35,521 nucleotides of DNA from Candidatus Kuenenia stuttgartensis. Its GTDB lineage: Bacteria; Planctomycetota; Planctomycetia; Gemmatales; Gemmataceae. The position numbers and the translations under genes are program-made. Positions 8,692 through 17,464 of this stretch are shown here, in pieces. Within the stretch, counting starts at the first letter, position 1, and every line of letters starts with the position of its first letter. The DNA lies in NCBI GenBank assembly GCA_945897965.1, contig CAMDHK010000012.1:1-35521 (forward strand), in the 5' to 3' direction. The notes under the pieces are model-generated. The model did no database searches. It saw nothing but the letters and a program-made list of their open reading frames with translations, and was not told the origin of the DNA.

Positions 8692-11049
8692 TCAGGATTT
8701 ATCTCCAATTGAAAAACCAGGAGGTGCATCACGCCAACGCTTCAGCGTCCAACTCCCCAGCACTCGATGGCAAACATTTAGAACTTCGGATTGGGACCAT
8801 GGTGGCGGGGTCTCTTGCGCATAAGCTGCCCATTGGGCCATAAGGGTAATTTGGTGGATGTCGGCATCAGGCCCGGACGACTTTAACAAGGATTCGCGTA
8901 ACCAGCTAATAATGGTCTGTCGGCACTTTCGCGCCTTACCAGATAACCTTCCCCTGCGTTCGAGAACTGCTACAGCGCCCCGCACTTGTTCACGCCATGT
9001 CTTTCCAGGAAACCATGTCCATATCAAGAAGGCCAGCGAATCGAACAAATCGCGACGTTTTATCCAGCCTGCAAATAGTAAGCAGGATAGCAGCGTAACT
9101 TTTATTACGTGCGAGTATAACCAGGCGATAAGGAAGACAAAGGCATCAAGGATGCGTTCGAATAATGGAAGGGTAGGCCCTAGCACAACATAACCAGGGG
9201 TAGGTTCAATCACCATCCAATGCCCATCTAAAAGTAACACCTCGGGCCAAAAGTGCAAGTCAGTCGCCTTCACCGGGGTGTGTGCTGTCTCTGGATCATA
9301 AGCATCAGGGGATGCATAATAACCCATGCAAATACGGGTTGGGTAATCAAGGGCCCGCAACATCAGCGCAAATGCACTAGCGAACAGATAATCTGGCCCG
9401 CGCTTTGATTCAGTCAAAAACCACATCACGGGTGCGGGGTGTTCGGGTGGCGCGGTGGCATTCAAATCCAGTTTGTACTCGTTTAAAAGTTTCCTTTTGA
9501 TTGCATCAATCTGAAGCCAGCCCCTTGGATGCTCTCCTGCCCATTCCCTTGCAAGTTTCTGGATCTCGGGATGAATGATTAATGGTATATCTCCAAGCTT
9601 GGGTGACGAACCATTAGTTGCACCCACTGTTCCAAAAGCAGATTTTGGTAACCGCAAAGGGTCGACCGTTCGACAATCAGTTGTTACGATAACTCCGGGA
9701 GGTGTACGCTTTCTTCCAGCTAGGGCGAGAACACCTTCATAATCCCACTCGTAGTAATCCGATTTATCCACTTTGTTAATGCGAAAGTGCGTCAACAACG
9801 ATGGAGTTGGAACAAGATTCGACTTTAATTCTGCAACCTTTAACTGATGACGTTCATCTGCCAAATACCAATCATTGGGTTTGAAGAAGCCTAGTTTCAT
9901 CCAGTCGCCCCCTTGGGCTTCGATCAACTTGCTGCTGGGTTTACGTGCCTCGAGCCATCGTTTTTCAACAGGTTCATAAATTTCATAAGCGACCAGGCGA
10001 ATATGCAAGGGAGTGCGGCCCTGCACTTCAAACACTCCACGAGCACCCTGACTCTTGGGCTTCGGATTACCTTTGGGCCCCTTGCGCCCGGTGTCAAAGT
10101 CACGACTTGGGCGCTTGTTGTCTGGAAGTTTACCGTGAAACTGAATCACATCCAACTTGCCTGCCGCAACCATCCGCTCCATGTCCTTATTCGGCTTGTG
10201 AGGAGGGCCGTATAAATCATTGACTGCATCTATAAGAGAGTTTTTATTATCTTCAATCATTTTATCAGTCTCGACCATGCCTGCAGCCTTGGCATTGTCT
10301 CCCGCAGTTTCTTCGGGTCCATCCCCCACCCCATATCGGGCAAACATATCCGTTGCCCCTGTTCCCCCCGATGTTGGCATCCATTCGCCCAGAGCATACG
10401 ATGCACGCCGGGGGCCAACCAACACCAACGCCAACGCCAGTCCCAAAAAGAAAACAAGAAATGAAAGCCCAAGCCAAGGTGTCCGCTCACCGGTATCATC
10501 CAATTCGACAGTAACAGCCTTCTCAGGGGCGACAAAGACCGAACGCAAGCCAGACCAATAAGAAATCATCAGCCATATGCTACCTGTTGCAGTGTACAAA
10601 CCAAGGACCACAATCACTGCGGGATGATTGGTCATCGAGGCAGAGAAAAGAATAAGAAATAAGCTGGTCACGCAAGCAAGTCGGAGGCACAAAAGCCAAC
10701 CGGCGCAAATAGCCAACCCCAGCCCGACATTCCGTAAGCTGCAAACCATCTGGATTTCAAGCGGGTAACCATCCCCAGTCCAGTTCCTACGCAGCGGTTC
10801 TACACCAAAGGGTGCCAAAGCCAACCCAAGTAACAAAAGGAATAACCATAAGGGAGGCTTGGATCGAGGGTCGGTGGGGATTGGAACAAACTGGGCGACT
10901 ACCGCTGCCACACCAATCCAGATTGCTGCAAAGCAGATACTTTGCCCAACCGCACGCCCATCGCCTGCAGCAACATCAACTCCAACCGATGCCAAAGCAA
11001 TAAGAGCAAAAGTACAACGGCGTACCAGACTGGATATTTCAGGAACCAT
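8692..11049 (-). CDS. Membrane protein with transglutaminase-like domain, catalytic Cys replaced
   Basis: 785 residues from ATG 11049, chosen because GGAGG lies 6 bases upstream and the overlap with DUF58 shrinks to 11 bases; the open frame extends to 11235 without support. Several membrane segments fill residues ~10-225, a large extracytoplasmic part follows, the transglutaminase-like core spans ~500-620, another membrane segment lies near 640, and a cytoplasmic tail ends the protein. Family members normally have Cys in GxCxxFASA; here the motif reads GPDYLFASA, so Asp553 stands in the Cys position. H599 (DLHFWPEV) is kept and E615 (VIEPTPG) replaces the usual Asp. It is therefore probably not a standard transglutaminase or protease and may act as a scaffold for the MoxR module. 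Confidence 0.88.
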   Translation of the reverse strand: MVPEISSLVRRCTFALIALASVGVDVAAGDGRAVGQSICFAAIWIGVAAVVAQFVPIPTDPRSKPPLWLFLLLLGLALAPFGVEPLRRNWTGDGYPLEIQMVCSLRNVGLGLAICAGWLLCLRLACVTSLFLILFSASMTNHPAVIVVLGLYTATGSIWLMISYWSGLRSVFVAPEKAVTVELDDTGERTPWLGLSFLVFFLGLALALVLVGPRRASYALGEWMPTSGGTGATDMFARYGVGDGPEETAGDNAKAAGMVETDKMIEDNKNSLIDAVNDLYGPPHKPNKDMERMVAAGKLDVIQFHGKLPDNKRPSRDFDTGRKGPKGNPKPKSQGARGVFEVQGRTPLHIRLVAYEIYEPVEKRWLEARKPSSKLIEAQGGDWMKLGFFKPNDWYLADERHQLKVAELKSNLVPTPSLLTHFRINKVDKSDYYEWDYEGVLALAGRKRTPPGVIVTTDCRTVDPLRLPKSAFGTVGATNGSSPKLGDIPLIIHPEIQKLAREWAGEHPRGWLQIDAIKRKLLNEYKLDLNATAPPEHPAPVMWFLTESKRGPDYLFASAFALMLRALDYPTRICMGYYASPDAYDPETAHTPVKATDLHFWPEVLLLDGHWMVIEPTPGYVVLGPTLPLFERILDAFVFLIAWLYSHVIKVTLLSCLLFAGWIKRRDLFDSLAFLIWTWFPGKTWREQVRGAVAVLERRGRLSGKARKCRQTIISWLRESLLKSSGPDADIHQITLMAQWAAYAQETPPPWSQSEVLNVCHRVLGSWTLKRWRDAPPGFSIGDKS

Positions 11050-12325
11050 GTCTTGCCTCCCGCCAGCCACCTTTGAGTTGAACAGGTACAGATTTGGGTG
11101 AATCAATAAACAACCATGGAGCAATGTGAGAGTTGTCGCAGGGATCGAGATCAGCAGTCTCAGAGAATGCGTCGGCTTTAAGTACAACCCAACGCTGATC
11201 TTCGACCTCGCACGCACCACAACCTCCATGGGCATGGGTTCGGTCGGTGGTAACGATTACCTGTAGTCCATCACGAAAGCCCCTGCACTTCGGGCAAGCC
11301 AAAACATCGACTAAAGGCTTATCGCAATCTTCGGGTAACGATGCCAAGGCATCAAGAATTTTGTAGAGTTGCGCTTGACCAGATGCCGGCGGGATATCCT
11401 TCCCACCATAAGCCAGACCAATCTGGGCCCCATTTTCAAGCCACCCCATGGCAAAACTTGCAACAATACGAATCGCCCACTCCAGCGAGGAATCTGCTCC
11501 ATTACCAGCGTGACTGCGTGGGTCAACATCAAGAACAATCTGAATAACAGGACGGGAATTCGACTGAAGTTCACAAACGATTAGACGGTCATACTTCGCC
11601 GACTGGGCCCAATGAATTCTGCGGGGAGAATCGCCACGCCGGTATGGCCTTACACCCAGCACATCGCCGTTTGTTCCTACTTTGCTTCGAGACACATTTC
11701 CTTCAACCTGATGGTCGCCACTTACTTGTGGGATGGGGCCTACCGGGTAGACAAGAGGCCAGACAATCAAGGGAGTTTCGAAAGCAAGGGTCTTGGAATT
11801 ATCCCACAAACCGAAGGGGAAACCCGTGGTCAGTTTGAGAGTTGTAACAGGAAAAATACCGCGACAAAGCGGTTTAAAATTCCAACGACAAAGTGCGGTT
11901 CTGCGTCTGGGAGTGACAGCGATTCCAGCAACGACCTCGGTTGTATTGCGCCCGAACCCCCCTCGCACCGCCAATCCCCACGCCGGCCATGGGAGTCGAT
12001 TTCGCAGGGTAAGCCGAACCTCGACAAAATCCCCTTCATAGGCGCGCAAACGATCAAATGAAATAGATCCGACCAACCCACGCAAAGAAAGCCAGGGCCA
12101 GATTACGCCTAAAGCAACCACTGCAAGCACGCCACCACTAAGCACGAAACCCTGCGAGTGAATAAATAATCCACACAAAAAAGAGGTGAAGGCTGCAATG
12201 GTAAGCACGCCTAGCGGGTGATAGACAAACCATCGAACTTTTGCACTAAACTTAGGAGCAAAATCGTACTCTACCAGCGCCCGAAAGCAGGCTCGCAGAC
12301 GCAAAATTATTGATGGGTTGGTCAT
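11039..12325 (-). CDS. DUF58 domain protein, MoxR partner
   Basis: 428 residues. Two membrane segments lie near the N-terminus (about residues 33-78), followed by a beta-rich region and the DUF58 signature RPYRRGDSPRRIHWAQSAKY at about 235. The remainder resembles a von Willebrand A-like fold (IQIVLDVDPRS, with aspartates typical of a metal site). DUF58 proteins are typically encoded beside MoxR ATPases and are thought to be membrane-anchored adaptors. Near the C-terminus VLACPKCRGF plus a GGCGACEVED segment gives four Cys in two CxxC pairs, which could bind a zinc ion and is of interest in a zinc locus. It starts 12 bases after the WD40 gene and overlaps the next gene by 11 bases. The ribosome site is weak (AAGGC close to ATG). 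Confidence 0.9.
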   Translation of the reverse strand: MTNPSIILRLRACFRALVEYDFAPKFSAKVRWFVYHPLGVLTIAAFTSFLCGLFIHSQGFVLSGGVLAVVALGVIWPWLSLRGLVGSISFDRLRAYEGDFVEVRLTLRNRLPWPAWGLAVRGGFGRNTTEVVAGIAVTPRRRTALCRWNFKPLCRGIFPVTTLKLTTGFPFGLWDNSKTLAFETPLIVWPLVYPVGPIPQVSGDHQVEGNVSRSKVGTNGDVLGVRPYRRGDSPRRIHWAQSAKYDRLIVCELQSNSRPVIQIVLDVDPRSHAGNGADSSLEWAIRIVASFAMGWLENGAQIGLAYGGKDIPPASGQAQLYKILDALASLPEDCDKPLVDVLACPKCRGFRDGLQVIVTTDRTHAHGGCGACEVEDQRWVVLKADAFSETADLDPCDNSHIAPWLFIDSPKSVPVQLKGGWREARHGS

Positions 12326-12337
12326 TGCCTTAACCGA

Positions 12338-13363
12338 TCATATAGAGTAAACCGCCACTTCACCCACATCTGAACCAACTGCAATAAGTGAATCATCCTG
12401 CGACCAGACAATTTGCGTAACGCCACCGCTTAGGTTCGCCTTTCCTTGTATGCGCACCCCTTCAACAGGGCGCCACAGCAAAACCTTTCCATCGCCTGCA
12501 CCAGATACCAGAATGTTGCCATTACGCTGGTAGGCAAGCACATTTACATTGGCAGACTCATCGTGCCCGGTGAGTTGCAAAGGCGTAGTCCCTTCAGGGC
12601 CCTTCCCAGAACAATCCCAAACAGTAACTTGCGAGCCACCACCCGTGGCCAAAAAACGACTATCCCGATCCCATGCCAGTTCACGCACTTTCATCGGGTA
12701 GCCAAACATTTGCAAATCTTGGCCAGTGGCACCAATCCAGAAATGCACCGTCGAATCCTGATCTCCGGTGGCAAGGTATTTGCCATCGGGCGACCAAGCC
12801 AAGCGAAGCACCGACCCCTTCCAATTAAATTCACGCACAGGTTCATTCTTTTTGGGAGACCAGACGCGTATGCCGCCATAAGCCGAGGATGTCAGCTCTA
12901 AACGGCCCGGGCCCCAGACAATATCAGTGATGGTGCTGCCTTGGTCAGGAAAGTCACGGACCAGAATGCCCTTTTGGTCCCAGAGCCTTACCTTCTTACC
13001 AGATGCGGACGCAAGATAAGAACCACACGGGCTGACCGCAAGTCGCTCGACCCACTTAGCGCCAGCGTCGAGCGCCAACTTTTCTCCTCCGCTTGCGACA
13101 TCCCAAAACCGCACTAAACCATCCTGGCCGGCACTCGCCAGAGTGGAGTTTTCCATCCATGCGATCGAGGTGGTGCCAAAGCCATGGCCTGAAAGAATAT
13201 GCAGAAGTTTACCCGAAACAGCATCGATAATTGCAACCGGACCACTCACAGAGGCTGCAGCAATACGAAAGCCGTCAGGCGACCACATAAGGGCGATGAT
13301 GTGATCTGATAACATACCCTCCCACTTCTTTTTCAAACGAGGCTTGCGGGTTATGCCAAACAT
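12338..13363 (-). CDS. WD40-repeat protein of the zinc-type locus
   Basis: 341 residues made almost wholly of WD40 repeats: blades at regular ~40-residue steps, with repeated motifs such as LAWSPDGKYLATGDQDSTV, LAVSPCGSYLASASGKKV and a final IVWSQDDSLIAVGSD. That is about seven blades, enough for one closed beta-propeller. No signal peptide or enzyme domain is visible, so it is probably a cytosolic scaffold. GGAGG lies ~10 bases before ATG 13363, inside the end of the preceding COG0523 GTPase gene, with a 13-base overlap. Close coupling to the GTPase suggests the two proteins work together, perhaps in delivering metal to a client; this is inference. Confidence 0.88.
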   Translation of the reverse strand: MFGITRKPRLKKKWEGMLSDHIIALMWSPDGFRIAAASVSGPVAIIDAVSGKLLHILSGHGFGTTSIAWMENSTLASAGQDGLVRFWDVASGGEKLALDAGAKWVERLAVSPCGSYLASASGKKVRLWDQKGILVRDFPDQGSTITDIVWGPGRLELTSSAYGGIRVWSPKKNEPVREFNWKGSVLRLAWSPDGKYLATGDQDSTVHFWIGATGQDLQMFGYPMKVRELAWDRDSRFLATGGGSQVTVWDCSGKGPEGTTPLQLTGHDESANVNVLAYQRNGNILVSGAGDGKVLLWRPVEGVRIQGKANLSGGVTQIVWSQDDSLIAVGSDVGEVAVYSI

Positions 13364-14682
13364 GATCGGAAGCCCTCCGTCAGTGCAACCCGGTTTAGAT
13401 TACGACCAATAAAGATAAGCTTATTTGTGCGAACAGTCTTACCCCATGGACGATCAGGCTGACCGTCAAACAGCATGTGAACACCCTGAAAAACAAAGCG
13501 GTTGGCATCGCCTTTAATCGCTAAAACACCCTTCATACGAAAGATATCCTGCCCCTGGGTTTGAAGCAATTCGCCTAGCCATTTATTGAGTTTGATATGA
13601 TCCAGATCGCCTGAAATAGTTATCCCAACCGAGGAAACTGCATCATCGTGTTCATGATCTGGTTTGTAGGCGTGCGATTCTTTCGCATCAAGTATTCCAG
13701 ATTGACCGCACAACACGGCATTAAATTCATCTGGATGATGCTCGGTGAAAAGTGCATAGTCACCCTTAAGGGCTATGTGCACCGAAATGCGAACTTCCCC
13801 TCCGGGCAGTGATGCCTCAAGCAATTTCTTAGCAGGCTTAATCGTACCCTTAATCTCAACCGCTTCACGCTCGCTGAAACACCATACTGCATTATCTACA
13901 GCAGAGGCCAGTCCACCTGGTGCTGGTAGCAGGGCAAGTTTAATGGCAGGGTCTGGGCCCTCCTGCATCACCAAAGTGTATTCGCCCGCATCAAGGGTAA
14001 AAACACCACCCCATTCGAATGGGTATTCAGGCTCAAGAAACTGAGGGTCAGTTACCATCGCACGGTCGAGATCGAAACCCCCCACATTCAAAATGCGATC
14101 CATCTCGATCACGCTATTGCGGGTTCGGTACACCTTCGCAGCAGCATTCATCGCCTTGATGCGAGCTTCCAGAGAATTGAGTTCTTCGGGAGTAACAAGA
14201 TCGATCTTATTAAGCATGATGACATCTGCAAATGCTATCTGCTCTTGTACCTCGTTCGTATCCCAATGCTGCTGAACATGCTTGACATCGACTAGCGTAA
14301 CCAACCCGTCCAACTTTGTATTCTGCTTGATCTCGTCATCGACGAAAAAAGTTTGTGCCACTGGACCGGGATCAGCCATGCCTGTCGTCTCGACAAGAAT
14401 GTAATCAAAACGATCGCGACGCTTCATGAGATTGCCTAGGATCCGAATCAGATCCCCGCGAACAGTGCAGCAAATACACCCATTGTTCATCTCGAAAATT
14501 TCTTCTTCCGCATTGATCACAAGATCTTGATCGATGCCCACCTCACCAAACTCATTCTCAATAACAGCAATTCTTTTGCCATGGTTAGCGGTAAGAATAT
14601 GGTTCAAAAGTGTCGTTTTGCCTGAGCCAAGAAACCCAGTAAGTACCGTAACCGGAACCCTGCTATCGGTATTCGTTTTCAT
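13351..14682 (-). CDS. COG0523 G3E GTPase, CobW/YjiA type, putative metallochaperone
   Basis: 443-residue cytosolic GTPase of the COG0523 family, which moves zinc or other metals into target proteins. Motifs in order: Walker [10 protein letters not shown] (16-24), [10 protein letters not shown] (42-51), metal-binding CICC (C69, C71, C72), [12 protein letters not shown] (158-161), a short His-rich stretch with H337, H343 and H345, and a CobW C-terminal domain from ~355 with [16 protein letters not shown]. The [10 protein letters not shown] switch differs from the NDMSEINID of the other paralogue here, so the two are not recent copies. AAGGA lies ~9 bases before the ATG. First gene of the second half of the array, with its own promoter and a Zur-like site upstream; WD40 follows with a 13-base overlap. 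Confidence 0.93.
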   Translation of the reverse strand: MKTNTDSRVPVTVLTGFLGSGKTTLLNHILTANHGKRIAVIENEFGEVGIDQDLVINAEEEIFEMNNGCICCTVRGDLIRILGNLMKRRDRFDYILVETTGMADPGPVAQTFFVDDEIKQNTKLDGLVTLVDVKHVQQHWDTNEVQEQIAFADVIMLNKIDLVTPEELNSLEARIKAMNAAAKVYRTRNSVIEMDRILNVGGFDLDRAMVTDPQFLEPEYPFEWGGVFTLDAGEYTLVMQEGPDPAIKLALLPAPGGLASAVDNAVWCFSEREAVEIKGTIKPAKKLLEASLPGGEVRISVHIALKGDYALFTEHHPDEFNAVLCGQSGILDAKESHAYKPDHEHDDAVSSVGITISGDLDHIKLNKWLGELLQTQGQDIFRMKGVLAIKGDANRFVFQGVHMLFDGQPDRPWGKTVRTNKLIFIGRNLNRVALTEGFRSCLA

Positions 14683-14734
14683 GATGATAATTCCTTAAAG
14701 TATGGCTAAAATGGACGCATTTCGTTCTAACAAT

Positions 14735-14786
14735 GTTATACTATGTGAGTCATACAAAATTATACCAGAAGCTTTAAGTACGGCAA
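14735..14786 (-). promoter_or_regulatory. Promoter of the second COG0523 gene with Zur-like box
   Basis: On the minus strand TTGCCG (14781-14786) and a perfect TATAAT (14759-14764) are 16 bases apart. Twelve bases after the -10 lies 14735-14747, which on the plus strand reads GTTATACTATGTG, matching the first 10 of 13 positions of the gammaproteobacterial Zur core GTTATAnTATAAC. The site shares GTTATAC with the repeat upstream of znuA. It lies 53-65 bases before the start codon. The rest of this 253-bp gap holds only the palindrome at 14916. Confidence 0.5.
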
Positions 14787-14915
14787 GGCTATGAAAAATA
14801 GTGCAGCTTGATTGGTGTTTGAGTTTCGAACATCATGCCTCTTATAGAGCCAAATAAAAGCCATAATTAAGATTTGCGCAGGTAAAACAGTAAATCGTTC
14901 CCATGCAATATTTAA

Positions 14916-14933
14916 CCTTTCAATATTGAAAGG
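14916..14933. repeat. Perfect 18-bp palindrome after a stop codon
   Basis: CCTTTCAATATTGAAAGG is fully self-complementary and sits two bases past the stop of the 140-residue protein gene. It could form a weak hairpin that ends or stabilises the upstream transcript, but no clear T-run follows on the minus strand. A protein-binding palindrome is the alternative. Confidence 0.4.
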
Positions 14934-14935
14934 AA

Positions 14936-15358
14936 TTAACGACTGGGCAAAAGTTGGTGCCTATAAACCCTAATCGAAGCATCAGCAGTATAAATTTCTG
15001 CAAGCACATCTTTTTGTGCCATGTTCCCCCATACACAGCGCACCGATCCGGAACGGAGAGATCGGTTATCCCAACCCCTTGAGGTAGATGACGAAATCTG
15101 ATCGATGATGCCTTGAAACCAGCGGATAGTAGATTCATCCAATTGCTCGATATGGATGCAACCATCTTTGGTTACGATGATTCGTCCGTAAGAGGTGATC
15201 CCTCTTCTAAACACCTCCACTTCTGCAATATACCCAACCAAGAAAGAACTTTTGTTTAAGGTCACACTTTGATGCTGTGGGAGATACTCTGATGTTTCAC
15301 TTATACAGTCGCTTCCTAAAATTAATAAACAACCGACTGTACAAAGTAAATTAGCCAT
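14936..15358 (-). CDS. Small exported protein of unknown function, zinc-type locus
   Basis: 140 residues. ATG 15358 overlaps the stop of the preceding gene (TAATG), so it is translationally coupled. A short hydrophobic N-terminus (LLCTVGCLLILGSDC) suggests export; the Cys does not fit a standard lipobox. The middle part (VGYIAEVEVFRRGITSYG, then IIVTKDGCIHIEQLDEST) resembles the start of DUF3386 proteins by eye, but the second half of such a protein is missing, so it may be a short variant or truncated. I do not claim a function. It is the last gene before the 253-bp gap, so the first transcription unit may end here. Confidence 0.65.
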   Translation of the reverse strand: MANLLCTVGCLLILGSDCISETSEYLPQHQSVTLNKSSFLVGYIAEVEVFRRGITSYGRIIVTKDGCIHIEQLDESTIRWFQGIIDQISSSTSRGWDNRSLRSGSVRCVWGNMAQKDVLAEIYTADASIRVYRHQLLPSR

Positions 15359-15633
15359 TATTCTTGCTCCTTAATAGATTCCCGTACCACCTTTTCAAGG
15401 TCATCCCTTAAAACCTCTGCAAGTGGCTTAAAAACTTTGAACTTGCGCTGGCAACCTGGTTCAAGAATACCCACAACAGTTTCGACATCGGGGCAACCCT
15501 CCTCGGTGCAGCTCAACTCCATCACCGTCACCGCAACATCGCTGCCCAAGCCAAGCAAATCTATTGCCCACTGTTTGATACGCAAAACAGCATCAGGGTC
15601 GCGGGCAGGCTTTTGGCTGAATAAGTTAATCAT
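15358..15633 (-). CDS. Small Cys-containing protein linked to COG0523 GTPase
   Basis: 91 residues, no signal peptide or membrane segment, so cytosolic. The core reads [22 protein letters not shown], with C42 and C47, then C61 in EPGCQRKF and a KPLAEV segment. Three Cys in so small a protein could bind metal. From memory, similar short proteins occur beside COG0523 GTPases in other bacteria, which fits this place; I cannot verify it here. Its ATG overlaps the end of the GTPase gene by 8 bases and its stop overlaps the next start, so all three are coupled. It may be the client or partner of the GTPase. Confidence 0.8.
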   Translation of the reverse strand: MINLFSQKPARDPDAVLRIKQWAIDLLGLGSDVAVTVMELSCTEEGCPDVETVVGILEPGCQRKFKVFKPLAEVLRDDLEKVVRESIKEQE

Positions 15634-16873
15634 CTATTCCCCCGCTGGTTGGTTCTGAGTCTGTCTCGAGATCTGGCATAATCCACTTAGGAAGGGGGTC
15701 AGGGAATGTGGCCCACTTCTCGGGACCACCCTTCATCTCTTCATCCGTCAACAGGCATGCGTTAAGAGCGGTGCGAATCTTGGATTCATCCATCTTGCGT
15801 CCGATGAAAACCAATTCTTGACGCCTATCACCATATTCACCATCAAATTGGTTTTTAATCGAGGCAAGAGTCTCAGGGTCATCAGGCCACTCGCTGGGGG
15901 GAACCGTATCCCACCAAAAGGCATGGGGTGATAGTTCAGCAATTTGCCCTGCCTGAGACCAAAGTCCAACCAAGTTGGAGCGGGTGGCAATCCAGCAAAA
16001 TCCCTTGGAACGCAGCAACCCCTTGGGCAGACTCTTTTTGTTGACAAATGAAAAAAAGCGCTTGGGATGCAGGGGCCTGCGGGCATTAAAGACAAAAGAT
16101 GTAATGCCATACTCTGCGGTTTCAGGCTGTTCCTCGCCCCGCAAGGTTGCCATCCATCCCGGCGCATCAGACGCCCGATCAAAATCGAACCGTTTGGTGT
16201 CCAATACCTCCGCAAGTGGCACCATACCCCGCTTGGCTCGAATAATCTTTGCTGAAGAATTTAGCGATCTCAATATACCTTCAAGTTTATTGAGTTTATT
16301 AAAAGTCAAAAGATCCGTCTTGTTTATGATAATCACATCTGCAAATTCAACCTGATCGACAAGAAGCCCAACGACTTCACGGTCATCCTCATCATTAAGG
16401 GCGAGATTACGGTCGGCAAGATTATCAAGGGATTGATAATCATTCAAGAAGTTGAAAGCATCAACCACGGTAACCATCGTGTCGAGGCGTGCCACGTTGG
16501 AAAGCGTTTGACCGGACTCATCTTCAAAAGTGAAAGTTTCGGCAACAGGAATTGGCTCGCTAACGCCCGTCGATTCGATTAGCAAATAATCAAATCGGCC
16601 CTCTTCTGCAAGTCGGGCAACTTCCTTAAGCAAATCCTCACGCAGAGTGCAACAAATGCACCCATTGGACATTTCAACCAACTTCTCATCGGTACGCGAT
16701 AAAGCCGCGCCACCTGCCTTGACCAACGCACCATCGATATTAATTTCCGACATATCATTGACAATCACCGCAACCTTCAATCCCTCGCGATTACCGAGAA
16801 CATGGTTGAGTAATGTCGTTTTTCCTGCGCCCAGAAAACCGGAAAGAACTGTTACGGGAAGTTTATTTATCAT
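15626..16873 (-). CDS. COG0523 GTPase of the ZigA/YciC type, putative zinc metallochaperone
   Basis: 415 residues from ATG 16873 (AAAGG ~9 bases before it); a TTG three codons earlier is less likely. Motifs: Walker [10 protein letters not shown] (12-20), NDMSEINID (39-47), CICC (C72, C74, C75), [13 protein letters not shown], and a C-terminal CobW domain with [13 protein letters not shown] and [14 protein letters not shown] plus this C-terminal layout is typical of the zinc-linked, Zur-controlled subgroup (ZigA, YciC), whose members allocate scarce zinc to essential enzymes. It follows the DUF1826 gene by 27 bases and overlaps the 91-residue gene by 8 bases. Confidence in the family is high; metal identity is inferred from the znu context. 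Confidence 0.93.
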   Translation of the reverse strand: MINKLPVTVLSGFLGAGKTTLLNHVLGNREGLKVAVIVNDMSEINIDGALVKAGGAALSRTDEKLVEMSNGCICCTLREDLLKEVARLAEEGRFDYLLIESTGVSEPIPVAETFTFEDESGQTLSNVARLDTMVTVVDAFNFLNDYQSLDNLADRNLALNDEDDREVVGLLVDQVEFADVIIINKTDLLTFNKLNKLEGILRSLNSSAKIIRAKRGMVPLAEVLDTKRFDFDRASDAPGWMATLRGEEQPETAEYGITSFVFNARRPLHPKRFFSFVNKKSLPKGLLRSKGFCWIATRSNLVGLWSQAGQIAELSPHAFWWDTVPPSEWPDDPETLASIKNQFDGEYGDRRQELVFIGRKMDESKIRTALNACLLTDEEMKGGPEKWATFPDPLPKWIMPDLETDSEPTSGGIDD

Positions 16874-16900
16874 TATCTTCAACCTTTGTGTAAAAGAGCC

Positions 16901-17464
16901 TTAGAAATCCAAAACAACACACAAGCGCTTAGAGCCATTGGGGATATTGGGCGAACGATGATGAACTGAATCAGCATGGTTTGGATGCTTGTGCCCTTTG
17001 AGAAAAACGAGCGAGAAAGGTGGAGCAGAGCAAACTGCCTCCGGAGCATCGGTATGAACATATTCTGTAGCAGGGCCAAAGTAATTTGCAACCAAACGCA
17101 CCCTCACATTGTCGCAATGAAACTTTGGGCAGGTCGCCTTGTGGACTACCTCAACCCTCAGAAAAGCTTCTGCAATTTCAAATTGAGCCAGAAAGGTATC
17201 GGCCAGCAAGGCAATGTCTGATGCAAACTGGGGGCAGTTGATGTTCAAGGCTGTAAGCGACTCTCTTGCAAGGGCAAGGGAAGACGCACCTGTTATTTTG
17301 GAACGAAAATCGCGCACGAGCGCCGATGCAACCGCTTCTTCAATCCAAGGCACGGGCAACCGTTTCAAAATCAGGATATCCTCTTTCCCGCTATCAAAGG
17401 AGGCAACCTCCTCTATATCCCATGCCGTCATTTTTATCGTCTCGGAAAGCCCAATCGTTTTCAT
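16901..17464 (-). CDS. DUF1826 protein
   Basis: 187 residues, cytosolic. DUF1826 is recognised from CPKFHCDNVRVRLVANYFGP (112-131); the family is known to neighbour zinc-linked COG0523 genes. The C-terminal half shows H116-x-D118, then H168/H169 in HHRSP, then R180 in GSKRLCVVLDF, the residue order of Fe(II)/2-oxoglutarate oxygenases (HxD...H...R). That similarity is my reading of the motif and is unproven. GGAGG lies 7 bases before the ATG, which overlaps the previous stop by 4 bases (ATGA). Confidence 0.88.
   Translation of the reverse strand: MKTIGLSETIKMTAWDIEEVASFDSGKEDILILKRLPVPWIEEAVASALVRDFRSKITGASSLALARESLTALNINCPQFASDIALLADTFLAQFEIAEAFLRVEVVHKATCPKFHCDNVRVRLVANYFGPATEYVHTDAPEAVCSAPPFSLVFLKGHKHPNHADSVHHRSPNIPNGSKRLCVVLDF

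Noticed and set aside
11050-11235. Longer N-terminus of the transglutaminase-fold protein
   Set aside because: Overlaps DUF58 by ~190 bases, whereas a strong ribosome site precedes ATG 11049.
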